Assembly: GCF_014698835.1 (NCBI RefSeq)
Contig: NZ_JACJTU010000002.1
Span: 1-64,000 of the forward strand
Source of the DNA: Nostoc paludosum FACHB-159
Lineage (GTDB): Bacteria; Cyanobacteriota; Cyanobacteriia; Cyanobacteriales; Nostocaceae
Length of the DNA stretch: 64,000 nt
Direction: 5' to 3'
The position numbers and the translations under genes were made by a program. Under the pieces are notes generated by a model, which was not told where the DNA came from, did no database searches, and saw only the letters and a program-made list of their open reading frames with translations. Within the stretch, counting starts at the first letter, position 1, and the number at the start of each line of letters is the position of its first letter. This document shows positions 55,680 through 64,000 of the stretch, one piece after another.

Positions 55680-56258
55680 ATGATAGCCATCCCCCAACAA
55701 CCCCAAAAAATGACCGTTGAGGAATATCTGGAATGGGAACCTCAGCAAGACGTTCGCTACGAATATGTCTATGGCAAAGTGTTTGCCATGACAGGTGGTA
55801 CAATTCCCCACAATGACATTGCTTTAAATCTCTACACTGTTCTACGTCCTCATCTACGTTCTAGGGGTTGCCGAGTGAATGTGTCAGATGTAAAAGTGCA
55901 AGCCAATTTTCAGAATCAGTACTACTATCCTGATGTTATCGTCAGTTGTGACCCTCAAGACATCAACGCCCGCAAATTTATTCAAAACCCCAAGTTGCTT
56001 GTCGAAGTTCTTTCTCCTAGTACAAGTGCTAAAGATAGAGGGGAAAAATTCACTCACTACTTGACAATCCCCAGTTTACAGGAATATATCTTGATTGACT
56101 CTGAAAAAATCTCCGTTGAGCGTTACTGTCGGGGAGAAGGAAGAATGTGGCTTTACTATCGTTACACTGCTGGAGATACGATCGCTTTCTCAAGCATTGA
56201 ATTTGAGTTTCCTATAGAATTGCTGTATGAAGGTGTTACTTTAGAAACAGAAGTATAA
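55680..56258 (+). CDS. Uma2-family (DUF820) putative nuclease
   Basis: 192 residues with the PD-(D/E)XK-like Uma2 fold. The typical start is KMTVEEYLEWEPQQDVRYEY. Candidate active-site residues are the Asp in YYYPDVIVSC and the ExLSPST segment LLVEVLSPSTSAKDRGEK. Cyanobacteria carry dozens of such genes, thought to be linked to mobile DNA, with no defined role. It lies between the two ABC permease genes, so it is probably a later insertion. Confidence 0.85.
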   Translation: MIAIPQQPQKMTVEEYLEWEPQQDVRYEYVYGKVFAMTGGTIPHNDIALNLYTVLRPHLRSRGCRVNVSDVKVQANFQNQYYYPDVIVSCDPQDINARKFIQNPKLLVEVLSPSTSAKDRGEKFTHYLTIPSLQEYILIDSEKISVERYCRGEGRMWLYYRYTAGDTIAFSSIEFEFPIELLYEGVTLETEV

Positions 56259-56361
56259 AAGCGCACCTAGTGTTAGTTGTAAGCTGTAATAAATAAACAT
56301 TTGTTAGCTAGTTACTAATGGCAAATGACAATGAAAAATAATCAAAATCGGGAGATTTAAT

Positions 56362-57291
56362 GTGTCCAATGAAAAATTACCTGTAACTTTCAAATTGGTA
56401 GTCATTACATTAGTGACTTGTGCTACTACTTTAGGTATAACTCTAGTTTTAGGTACAACAAAACTTAATTCTTTATTAGGAATTCAACCATTAAAAAGTG
56501 AGAAAGAAAAAGTAAGTCAAGATCGGGCAATTATTGGATCTGCACAAGCTCTCTCCTCAACAACAAACCAAATAAATCAAGTACCAAATAAATTTCAGGG
56601 AACAGTCGTTTATCAAGGGCAACTCAAACCAACTGAGAAAGTCATCGCCTTAACTTTTGATGATGGCCCCAGCCCTAAAAATACAGGGCAGATATTAGAA
56701 ATTTTGCAGAAAAATCAGATCAAAGCTACATTCTTTATGGTTGGGCAAATGGTGAAATATTTTCCCCAGGTTGCCAAGCAAGTTGCAGCTGATGGCGAGG
56801 TAATTGGTAACCATACATGGCATCATTCCTATCGTCACATGGATATAGTTACTGCGGCTAATGAAATAAATACTACAGCAGACATCATTTATCAGACTAC
56901 GGGAGTGAAAACTACTCTCTTTCGTCCCCCTGGGGGCTTCTTAAATAATGGATTAGCTGACTATGCTAAAAGCCATAACTATACTGTCATAATGTGGTCA
57001 GAATTATCGGGAGATGCTGAACGTAGTTCGCCTCAAGTGCCAAAGATGGTCAAAGATGTGTTAAAAAATGCCAAACCAGGAGCAATTGTATTAATGCATG
57101 ATGGTGGCGGAAATCGTTCTCGGACTGTCAAAGCTTTACCGCAAATTATCGATGGTTTAAAGGCACAAGGTTATAAATTTGTGACAATACCCGAACTACT
57201 GGAAATACAAGCCCAAGAAAAAAATTTGGTAACACCAGTATCACCTGTAGTCACAAATCATGAATATCCAAACAATCACCTTCATCATTAG
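56362..57291 (+). CDS. Polysaccharide deacetylase (NodB domain)
   Basis: 309 residues. An N-terminal membrane anchor or signal (LVVITLVTCATTLGITLVLG) is followed by the NodB domain (about 85-290) with ALTFDDGPSPKNTG (Asp-Asp), NHTWHH (metal His pair) and LFRPPGG. All metal and catalytic positions are intact, so it should deacetylate an extracytoplasmic polymer such as peptidoglycan or exopolysaccharide. GTG 56362 is the start, with GGAG before it. Its 3' end overlaps the start of the next permease gene by 32 bp, so translation may be coupled. Confidence 0.88.
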   Translation: MSNEKLPVTFKLVVITLVTCATTLGITLVLGTTKLNSLLGIQPLKSEKEKVSQDRAIIGSAQALSSTTNQINQVPNKFQGTVVYQGQLKPTEKVIALTFDDGPSPKNTGQILEILQKNQIKATFFMVGQMVKYFPQVAKQVAADGEVIGNHTWHHSYRHMDIVTAANEINTTADIIYQTTGVKTTLFRPPGGFLNNGLADYAKSHNYTVIMWSELSGDAERSSPQVPKMVKDVLKNAKPGAIVLMHDGGGNRSRTVKALPQIIDGLKAQGYKFVTIPELLEIQAQEKNLVTPVSPVVTNHEYPNNHLHH

Positions 57292-58186
57292 TGATAGCAT
57301 ACGAGCAGCTACACCTCTAATTTTTGCAGCATTAGGTGAATTAATAGCTGAAAAATCGGGGGTGTTAAACCTTGGTGTTGAGGGAATGATGCTCGTTGGG
57401 GCTGTGGCTGGTTTTATTGCGGCTTCAGTTACAGGTAATATTTACTTTGGATTATCCATAGCACTAATATCGGGAATAGCGATCGCTCTGATTCATGCTT
57501 TACTAACAGTTACTATAGCTGCTAACCAAGTGGCAACGGGTTTAGCCTTGAGTATTTTTGGTTCCGGACTCAGCGCTTTTATTGGTGCAGGTTATGTGGG
57601 CAAAACAATTACCGGGCTGCAACCTGTTGACATCCCAATTTTAAAATCAATTCCGTTTTTGGGTAAAGTTTTATTTCATCAAGATATTTTGGTGTATGCC
57701 TCACTTGTCTTAGCGATCCTGGTGTGGTGGTTTTTGCGAAGTACGCGGGCGGGTTTAGTGTTGCGAAGTATTGGCGAGTCACCTGATGCTGCTGATGCCT
57801 TGGGTTTACCTGTTAGCAGAGTTCGTTATTTAGCGGTAATGTTTGGTGGGGCGATGGCTGGGTTGGCGGGTGGTTATCTCTCCCTTGCATATACGCCGCT
57901 ATGGGCGGAAAATATGACTGGTGGACGAGGATGGATTGCGATCGCATTAGTTGTGTTTGCTACATGGAAACCTGAAAGAATCCTTCTTGGTGCATACTTA
58001 TTTGGCGGCGTTGGTGCCATACAATTGATATTTCAAGGATTGGGAGTTAATATTTCTCCTTATATTTTGTCTTCTTTACCTTACTTAGCTACTATCTTAG
58101 TATTAGTGTTTATCTCACGAGATAATACACGCATTAAACTTGAGACACCTGCATCATTAGGACAACCTTTTAGATCTAGTCATTAG
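57260..58186 (+). CDS. ABC permease, BMP/nucleoside type (subunit 2)
   Basis: 308 residues, about eight membrane helices. It starts SIRAATPLIFAALGELIAEK with SGVLNLGVEGMMLVGA, the signature of the YufQ/NupQ-type second permease of BMP-type importers. It pairs with the permease at 54510. Its start lies inside the end of the deacetylase gene (32-bp overlap). The intervening genes have split what is elsewhere a contiguous permease pair. Confidence 0.87.
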   Translation: MNIQTITFIISDSIRAATPLIFAALGELIAEKSGVLNLGVEGMMLVGAVAGFIAASVTGNIYFGLSIALISGIAIALIHALLTVTIAANQVATGLALSIFGSGLSAFIGAGYVGKTITGLQPVDIPILKSIPFLGKVLFHQDILVYASLVLAILVWWFLRSTRAGLVLRSIGESPDAADALGLPVSRVRYLAVMFGGAMAGLAGGYLSLAYTPLWAENMTGGRGWIAIALVVFATWKPERILLGAYLFGGVGAIQLIFQGLGVNISPYILSSLPYLATILVLVFISRDNTRIKLETPASLGQPFRSSH

Positions 58187-58278
58187 TCATTTAGAGTTAG
58201 CTGAATTATCTTGACTTGCGGTAAATGATAACAGTGATTCAACCTTATTTAAATAGTTAATCAAAGATTGGCGATCGC

Positions 58279-59253
58279 GTGCTTGAGTTCTACCAACAAC
58301 TAGCAAAAACTTTAAAAAATAGTGCCGCAGTTTTAGCCACCGTCACCAGCATCAAAGGTTCCACACCCAGAGAAGTCGGCGCGAAAATGTTTATTAGTGC
58401 CGATGGTAAAACAGTAGGAACAATTGGCGGCGGTGCTGGGGAAGCAAAAGTTTATCACCAAGCTTTGCAATTACTGAAAACAGGTAAAAAGCAATTTGTA
58501 GAAATCGATTTGTCTGGCGTACCTCAACGAGAAACTCAAGGTGTTTGTGGTGGTACAATGCAGGTATTATTAGAGCTATGGTCAGGCTCTGAAAGCTTAA
58601 ATTTAGTCAATCAAATTATAGATGCCTTAACATCTGGACAGTCAGCAACAATTATCACCCCGTTTAACAGAGATGAAAAGCCTTACTTGAGCCAACAAAC
58701 AGAAGTAATTGCATCCTTATACAGCACAGCATTAATTGAACCTTTACTACCACCGCCAAGACTTTTAATTATAGGTGGAGGACATATTGCAATTTCCCTA
58801 GTGCAGATAGCCAAAATAGCAGGTTTTCAAGTTATTGTACAAGACGATCGCCCTGATTACGCCACAAAAGAAAGATTTCCCGATGCATCGCTAGTGCTAG
58901 CAGAACCCATCACCTCAATTCAAGAAATATTAAATAAAAATAGTAATTTACACGTTGCTTTAGTTACTAGAGGTTATCTGCAAGATTTAGCGGCTTTAAG
59001 GCTATTATCTAATTATGAACTGCCATATATTGGTATGATTGGCAGTAATAAGCGAGTCAACACCGTATATAAAATACTGCAAGCTGAAGGTTGTCCAACT
59101 GAATTTTTAAATCAAATATATGCACCAATTGGTTTAGATATTGGTGCTTTGACACCAGAAGAAATTGCAGTTAGTATCTGTGCTGAATTAATTAAAGTTC
59201 GGCGTGGTGGAACCGGAAATTCTTTCTCTGATACCATTTCACGAAATACCTGA
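58279..59253 (+). CDS. xdhC: XdhC-like molybdenum-enzyme maturation factor
   Basis: 324 residues. The N-terminal XdhC/CoxI domain has AAVLATVTSIKGSTPREVGA, GTIGGGAGEAKVY and GVCGGTMQVLLE. The C-terminal Rossmann domain has RLLIIGGGHIAISLVQIAK. Such proteins bind the molybdenum cofactor and help install it, sulfurated, into xanthine dehydrogenase. GTG start. The last eight codons (DTISRNT region) lie inside the left end of an inverted-repeat element at 59231-59333, so the native C-terminus may have been altered. The xdhAB genes are not in this window. Confidence 0.85.
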   Translation: MLEFYQQLAKTLKNSAAVLATVTSIKGSTPREVGAKMFISADGKTVGTIGGGAGEAKVYHQALQLLKTGKKQFVEIDLSGVPQRETQGVCGGTMQVLLELWSGSESLNLVNQIIDALTSGQSATIITPFNRDEKPYLSQQTEVIASLYSTALIEPLLPPPRLLIIGGGHIAISLVQIAKIAGFQVIVQDDRPDYATKERFPDASLVLAEPITSIQEILNKNSNLHVALVTRGYLQDLAALRLLSNYELPYIGMIGSNKRVNTVYKILQAEGCPTEFLNQIYAPIGLDIGALTPEEIAVSICAELIKVRRGGTGNSFSDTISRNT

Positions 59254-59333
59254 TACAGATATATATGTAGGGGCGTACAGCTGTACGCCCCTAGAGTAGA
59301 TTTATGTATTGCAAAGATTTTTAGAAATGGTAT
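59231..59333. mobile_element. MITE-like element overlapping the end of xdhC
   Basis: ATACCATTTC (59231-59240) is repeated inverted as GAAATGGTAT (59324-59333). In the middle, 59268-59293 is a 26-bp perfect palindrome centred on ACAGCTGT. The element carries the xdhC stop codon and can serve as its terminator. Part of the same sequence recurs at 22911-22980. Confidence 0.6.
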
Positions 59334-60008
59334 GAGAAATTATAAGTTGAGTATTGTTATAAGAGGGTCAAGCAGTTTGTATGATTTTTGACCGAAGCAA
59401 AAAATCATACATAGCTAATAAATTTATTGATGGAGATTATAATTTTTAGTTTTTAATTTTTAATTTTTAATTTTTAATTACCCAAAAGTGTTGACTTTTC
59501 TCCGACTAATTTTTATTAAAATATCGATGACTAATTTCTAGCAAAGGTTAAACTAATAGTGCGATCGTAAATGTTGGATTTACTTGTAAGTCTCAAAGCA
59601 TGAGACAGACCGCGTGAAATCTATTTGGAAACTAGTAAGACAATGCTTGTCCATGCCCAAGAACTAGTTTATACCTTGAAAGATTTGATGCCATTGGTTT
59701 GGTCAGGCTACTCTACTTGGAATGTATTGTTAGCTCATACTCTCTCTAATTACTTACCTCATAGCTCACTGAACAAAACTTTAAACTCAGCTATCTAATT
59801 TAAACGACTGGGGTGAGGCTGCACAAACAGCCCTTGAATATTTCTTTTTTCAAATACCTGTGTCTCTTATTTTACTCAACATCGAACGTTGAATTTTTCT
59901 TGCACGTAGTCAAGGTTTTGACATTAAAATTTCTAGGTGCAAGATATCAGCAAGCAAAGATTATATTGCGAAAATATCTATCTCTGAAATCAAGGTAGGT
60001 ACTGTGAT
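59334..60008. other. Non-coding region with possible ORF remnant
   Basis: About 675 bp. TTTTTAA units form a short array (about 59447-59480). A frame at 59643-59798 could encode 51 residues with a leucine/tryptophan pattern (LVYTLKDLMPLVWSGYSTWN) that vaguely recalls the start of a transposase; it has no continuation. Nothing else is supported. Confidence 0.35.
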
Positions 60009-60425
60009 ATGAAAAAACATCATTTAGGAGCATCCTTAAAAAAAATTATCTCACTTATTACCAGTGGTGGGTTATTAGCAACATTACTGGTAACTGCAAA
60101 AGCTGAAGCTCAAGTGAGTCAATATCGTTGCGAAGGCGATATTAATGGTGTCCCCTCACAAGCATTAGTTAGTGTTGAGAGTTTACCTTCAATGGATGGG
60201 CCTGGCCGTCACGTTACAGTGAGTGGTGAAATTAAAAACGATTATGCTGATTATACTTTTACTGGAGAGATGGGTGGATATGTAGATATAGTGAGTTTAA
60301 CTGATGGACAACGATTTAGAGGTGCAATGAATATCACCAATAACGGTTTCGTCTTAGTATCAAATCCTGAATATGATGGATCAGGCCGTGGTTCTGGATA
60401 TTATCCATTTATTTGTAGTGGATAA
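60009..60425 (+). CDS. Small exported protein, unknown function
   Basis: 138 residues. A Sec signal peptide ends with AEAQ near residue 35. The mature part is beta-rich with two cysteines (in YRCEGDINGVPSQA and the C-terminal FICSG) that could form a disulfide. Gly/Asp/Asn-rich strands suggest a small beta sandwich. No family is recognised. It is followed by 254 bp of non-coding sequence. Confidence 0.65.
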   Translation: MKKHHLGASLKKIISLITSGGLLATLLVTAKAEAQVSQYRCEGDINGVPSQALVSVESLPSMDGPGRHVTVSGEIKNDYADYTFTGEMGGYVDIVSLTDGQRFRGAMNITNNGFVLVSNPEYDGSGRGSGYYPFICSG

Positions 60426-60679
60426 CTAATTGGCGAAAAGTTTGTGCGATCGACATATAAATTAGTCGCGATCGCCAGCCACAGAAATATCGGTTGAATC
60501 CCTTATTATTTCCTCAATTCTCAAGGTTTTTCGAGCTACTGAAGTTCTAAAAAATATTCACAGCTAGCTTTAGTGAATTAGTTGTGTGAATTTTGCGCTT
60601 TCTAGCTTTTTTCATTGTCACTTTCTACATAATTTATCATGTTTAAAAATTAACATTTTGATAGTATTGGGAGAAAATC

Positions 60680-61207
60680 ATGAACGAGCAAGCTCAAAAT
60701 AATCTGATTACCGAGCTATCACGTAACGTAGTTATAAAGATAGCTCCAGAAGAACAACCGTCTTTCAATGCTATTAGTCAAGCATACTTCAAAAATCCTG
60801 AGAAAACGCTCAAGGGTGAGGGAGGAAAAGATGAACTAATGGGTTGGGGAGTTGCAGAGGTTACTATACTGGTAACACCCATAGTTCTAGAAATCGTTAA
60901 AGAGATACTCAAGGATCTTATTGGGGTTTACATTACGAAAAATCCTACTCTGTTCGATAAGTTCGCAAATTTTATCAAGCGACTTTTCAGAATTAATCCA
61001 TCCCCACCACTACAACTGTTAGAACCTCAAACCAAAGAGCAATTAAAACCTCTAAGTACAGAGCAATTAGAAGAGGTTCGTCAACGTGCTTATATCAAAG
61101 CTATACAGTTGGGACTCGCCTCTGACAAAGCAACTCTATTAGCAGACTCCGTTGTTGGTAGTTTTAAATTGACACCTAGCCTTCTGGTAGCTCCTTATGG
61201 CAACTGA
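60680..61207 (+). CDS. Small protein paired with an M48 protease, unknown function
   Basis: 175 residues, not recognised. The N-terminus (NVVIKIAPEEQPSFNAISQA) is soluble. A hydrophobic helix (VAEVTILVTPIVLEIVKEIL, about 57-76) could cross or lie on the membrane. The C-terminal half is helical and charged, with an LSTEQLEEVRQRAYIKAIQL segment. The stop overlaps the protease start by 11 bp, so the two are translated together. It may be a substrate, inhibitor or adaptor of the protease. Confidence 0.65.
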   Translation: MNEQAQNNLITELSRNVVIKIAPEEQPSFNAISQAYFKNPEKTLKGEGGKDELMGWGVAEVTILVTPIVLEIVKEILKDLIGVYITKNPTLFDKFANFIKRLFRINPSPPLQLLEPQTKEQLKPLSTEQLEEVRQRAYIKAIQLGLASDKATLLADSVVGSFKLTPSLLVAPYGN

Positions 61208-63491
61208 TACTAAAGCAGAGGTGTATCAACCTCGCCTGAATCCATTTGTGTTTCCTTCAGAAACAACTATCAGATTTGTCTTGCTGATTGTCTCGGTTAT
61301 CGGTGCCAGCTTATTCATCTATTCGGTTCTCTACTTGAGGTATTTAGAGAAACAAGGGGAGTTAGAGTTACTTTTTAACCAAGCTAAAGAATGCTTGAGT
61401 TTGAGTTTTCCTACTCCATCAATCCAGAATTTAGAAAAATTACAGGTCGCTAGCAACGCTTTTGAACAATGCAAACAACCAGTGGAGAGGGAATTCCTCA
61501 AAGCAGCTTGGTTAGCAGTTGGGGGTGTAGGGATAGTGTTATCTCTCGCTACTATCATCTACAGCCTTTTTCCCTTTTTTATGATTCGGCTAGAAGGGAT
61601 GGCGGCTTTTGACAAGCAATCTGCCATAGAAGTCCATCTAAAGAAGCTCTGTACGGAAATGGGTATTGCTCCTCCCCCAATATTTTTACAGAAGCCTATA
61701 AGTCGAGCGCTTGGCGGTAGGGCATTTGGCTCATTAGGTCAGTACTATGTAGTTTTGCCCGCAGGACTGATTAAATGGTTTTCTCAAGACCGAGAGGCCT
61801 TTAATGCTGTCTTGCTTCACGAACTCTCTCACTTGCGGAACAAGGATGTAGATAAGACTTATTTCTCTGTTGCTGCTGGTTGTGCTTTTGTCATCGCTGC
61901 TTTGATTCCTTTTGCGTTTAGCTTACTCAGCAATTCTGGTGCTGAACTTTTCAATGCCAGTTGGCGGGTCATTGTCTTGGTTTTGCTCGTTTATCTGACT
62001 GTAGCTGCTGTTGTCCGCTCCCGCGAGTTTTACGCAGATGTTCGTGCATCTACACATCCAGGCTCAACTGCTCTCAATCGCGTGCTAATAACTTTCTTGA
62101 AGCCTAAACACCCTGGTTGGCAGACTGCTTTAATTTCCTTACTGGAACATTTGCCATTTGTCAGACATAATCACTGGCAATTCGCTTTTCAATTCCATCC
62201 CGAACCATCTGAACGCTGCTCTAAACTACAAAAAACGGATGGTTTGTTTCAGATTGATTTTTGGATAGCATTTGGTACGGGTATTGCTGTCACCGTTGCT
62301 TATGACGGTATTGCCAGTTTGATAATCAGCATTTTAAGAACTGCTTTAACACACACCGATGCATGGTTAGAATCATTAGTTGCAGGGTTAGTTTTTGCAC
62401 CTCTGGTAGTCGGGATTGTAGGAATAGGGGTGTGGCGTGAAACGTTCGCATCACTAATACACAAAACTCATTCTGTAAAAGCAGGTAAGCTGGGCATTGG
62501 ACTTGGGTTAGGATTAATTCTCGGTCAATTTTTGTCTTTCGAGAACATAACTTCAAGTTGGCAAGCTTTGGGGATGGAGCAACTCAACCCAGCAATTCAA
62601 TTAACCTCTCTTGCTTTCAATCTACTTTGGAGTTTCCTGTTATTGGTCAGCCTTTACTGCTTCTTCAAGTGGGTTGCTGCTTCTGCTGCTGCCTGGTTAA
62701 GTGTTGCAATATCTTCTGGTTTCTCTCGTTCTTTATATATAGGAGGTTTAATAGTTGCAGGAATATGGTTATCGCTGTGGTTTGGAGTGATTTTTCTCAT
62801 TCAGAATGCCCGTGTGCTGCTACTTACTGCAAATAGTGTTGAGATGTTCTTCAGCCTAATTCTAGTCTTACCTGTTGCGATCGCTTATATTGCCCTACAA
62901 CCTCTCACACTCATTGCTCTCATTACTCTGTGGGCATTTCCCCTCAGTGCTTGGTTGCGACCCCATCGCCTACACTTAACATATGCAACCTCTTTACCAA
63001 GTTGGGTATTTTTAGAACAGACATCTCATCAGATCGATTTACCTACCCAGAATCAGCCACAGCTTCGTTCTACATTTATAACTGGTCTAATAAACGGCTT
63101 GACATACTGCGGCTTATTGCTGGTCATCCGTTTGATACTGCGCGTTATAATTCCTGAATCAGTGAGAGATGCTGATTGGTTTAAATTAATTCTCTATTTC
63201 ATCGGCTACATTGGATTTCCAGCATTGATGCAAACAGTAGTAGCTGTGAGAATTGCCAGACGAGTTAAATATCTCAATTTCATTCACGGTCTGTTTGCAG
63301 CATTTACCGCAGGTTGTACTATGACTTTAGGAGTATTACTTGTCAATCTTTTATTTGGTGGCACAATCAACTTTCAGTTTGCTTGGAACATTTTTAGTCA
63401 GATAGTCAACTGGGGAGCATTGCTGGCTCTCCTCGCAATGTTGATAGTTACTTCAACATTGCGCAAAATAGATCTAATTAGGTCGTTGTGA
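61197..63491 (+). CDS. Multi-spanning M48-family metalloprotease
   Basis: 764 residues. The zinc site is complete: HELSH (His208, His212) and Glu277 in SREFYAD, with the loop GQYYVVLPAGLIKWFS before it, as in HtpX/Ste24-like M48 enzymes. Two membrane helices precede the domain (about 27-47 and 103-128), one or more interrupt it (about 222-272). The last 400 residues form about eight further helices, far more than HtpX has. A membrane protease acting on other membrane proteins is likely. It is translationally coupled to the small gene upstream. The large hydrophobic C-terminal half is unassigned. Confidence 0.85.
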   Translation: MATDTKAEVYQPRLNPFVFPSETTIRFVLLIVSVIGASLFIYSVLYLRYLEKQGELELLFNQAKECLSLSFPTPSIQNLEKLQVASNAFEQCKQPVEREFLKAAWLAVGGVGIVLSLATIIYSLFPFFMIRLEGMAAFDKQSAIEVHLKKLCTEMGIAPPPIFLQKPISRALGGRAFGSLGQYYVVLPAGLIKWFSQDREAFNAVLLHELSHLRNKDVDKTYFSVAAGCAFVIAALIPFAFSLLSNSGAELFNASWRVIVLVLLVYLTVAAVVRSREFYADVRASTHPGSTALNRVLITFLKPKHPGWQTALISLLEHLPFVRHNHWQFAFQFHPEPSERCSKLQKTDGLFQIDFWIAFGTGIAVTVAYDGIASLIISILRTALTHTDAWLESLVAGLVFAPLVVGIVGIGVWRETFASLIHKTHSVKAGKLGIGLGLGLILGQFLSFENITSSWQALGMEQLNPAIQLTSLAFNLLWSFLLLVSLYCFFKWVAASAAAWLSVAISSGFSRSLYIGGLIVAGIWLSLWFGVIFLIQNARVLLLTANSVEMFFSLILVLPVAIAYIALQPLTLIALITLWAFPLSAWLRPHRLHLTYATSLPSWVFLEQTSHQIDLPTQNQPQLRSTFITGLINGLTYCGLLLVIRLILRVIIPESVRDADWFKLILYFIGYIGFPALMQTVVAVRIARRVKYLNFIHGLFAAFTAGCTMTLGVLLVNLLFGGTINFQFAWNIFSQIVNWGALLALLAMLIVTSTLRKIDLIRSL

Positions 63492-63598
63492 ATATTTATT
63501 ATTGGGATAAGGCAGGAGGAAATAGGGTTTAAGCCTATTTCATTTTTCTTTACATAGTTTGGTTTTTTTTACTCGTTCTACTTAGGTCTATTAAATTT

Positions 63599-64000
63599 GT
63601 GAACTTTGGTATTGTTCTCGCAGCGGGAAAATCTACCCGCATGGGTACTTGTAAAACTTCACTACCTTGGGGTGTAGGTAAAACATTATTAACTTATCAA
63701 CTAGAACAGTGGTTAAGTTTAGGTTTTACTCCTGTGGTAGTGCTAGGTTTACACAATAGCCACAAACAAAAAGATTGTCTTCCTGGGAGTTTAATTGTAA
63801 TTAATCCTCATAGCAATGCAGGGAAAACAACCTCTCTGTTGACAGGATTGCAACATGTTCCTCAAGACTTTGAAGTATTGGCAATTTCCGCAGTTGACCA
63901 ACCGAGAAAATTAGAGATTTATCAAAAATTAATTACAGCACACCAAGATAATTGTGCATTGATTACTGCACCAATATATAAAGGCAAAATGGGGCATCCA
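63599..64000 (+). CDS. MocA-like molybdenum cofactor cytidylyltransferase (partial)
   Basis: Only the first 134 codons are in the window. The NTP-transferase start VNFGIVLAAGKSTRMGTCK is typical, with SLPW after it, and the metal/substrate region is LAISAVDQPR. MocA adds CMP to molybdopterin for the xanthine dehydrogenase class of enzymes, consistent with the XdhC-like gene upstream. GTG 63599 is the likely start. The frame is open to the end of the window. Confidence 0.8.
   Translation, partial: MNFGIVLAAGKSTRMGTCKTSLPWGVGKTLLTYQLEQWLSLGFTPVVVLGLHNSHKQKDCLPGSLIVINPHSNAGKTTSLLTGLQHVPQDFEVLAISAVDQPRKLEIYQKLITAHQDNCALITAPIYKGKMGHP

Noticed and set aside
59643..59798. 51-residue frame recalling a transposase N-terminus
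   Set aside because: Too short and too vague; no continuation or terminal repeats around it, so kept only as a remark.
59813..59998. 61-residue frame before the small exported protein
   Set aside because: No motif, no ribosome-binding site, AT-rich composition like the surrounding non-coding DNA.
1..64000. tRNA or rRNA genes
   Set aside because: Scanning the gaps by eye showed no cloverleaf with conserved T-loop or rRNA-like sequence; a covariance-model search would settle it.

Overview
The window reads as chromosome from a filamentous, Nostoc-like cyanobacterium. The evidence is the many GCGATCGC (HIP1) octamers, an orange carotenoid protein, a Ycf66 protein, a ferrochelatase with a C-terminal chlorophyll-binding-like segment, DevBCA-type exporter genes, and many Nostocales-style heptameric short tandem repeats. 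No rRNA, tRNA, CRISPR array, prophage or intact insertion sequence was found.

Layout. 1-5.8 kb: a 5'-truncated receiver remnant, an orange carotenoid protein (OCP), a small membrane protein, a B12-binding radical SAM enzyme and an HMA2-type protein. 5.9-9.4 kb: a MITE-like element, a dihydroorotase-like protein that has lost catalytic residues, a double histidine phosphatase and a small exported protein. 10-15 kb: a TetR regulator followed by devB-devC-devA, then a small membrane protein. 15-22.8 kb: tsaB, small conserved genes, and a 1464-residue double hybrid histidine kinase preceded by an HTH gene. 23-27 kb: murD and glyS. 27.6-38.7 kb: a WcaI-like glycosyltransferase, an RND efflux pair, an RpiB-like isomerase, a GATase-like hydrolase, a group 2 sigma factor and ycf66. 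38.8-47.3 kb: gnd, rplU-rpmA with a foldable leader, a pseudokinase-like GAF protein with a receiver partner, a ComM-like ATPase and a PIN toxin-antitoxin pair. 47.6-54.3 kb: BrkB- and YetF-family membrane proteins, purB, a DUF4126 protein, hemH, a methyltransferase and a DUF3122 protein. 54.5-64 kb: two BMP-type ABC permeases, an XdhC-like factor and a MocA-like cytidylyltransferase cut by the window end. These are interleaved with a Uma2 nuclease, a polysaccharide deacetylase, a small exported protein and a two-gene M48 metalloprotease unit.

How the parts relate. Two exporter operons (devBCA; adaptor plus RND pump), the glycosyltransferase, the deacetylase and the M48 protease all point to envelope work. 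The permease/XdhC/MocA genes suggest uptake and molybdenum-enzyme oxidation of purines. OCP serves photoprotection.

The most unusual signals are these: (i) heptamer arrays or palindromes apparently inserted in frame in four genes (dihydroorotase-like, double kinase at two sites, murD, comM) and also filling intercistronic gaps in both exporter operons; (ii) a 103-bp inverted-repeat element that supplies the 3' end of xdhC, with a related copy near murD; (iii) an OCP with changed residues at 19, 155 and 229; (iv) a structured rplU leader; (v) a degenerate kinase/receiver pair; (vi) the small protein/M48 pair.
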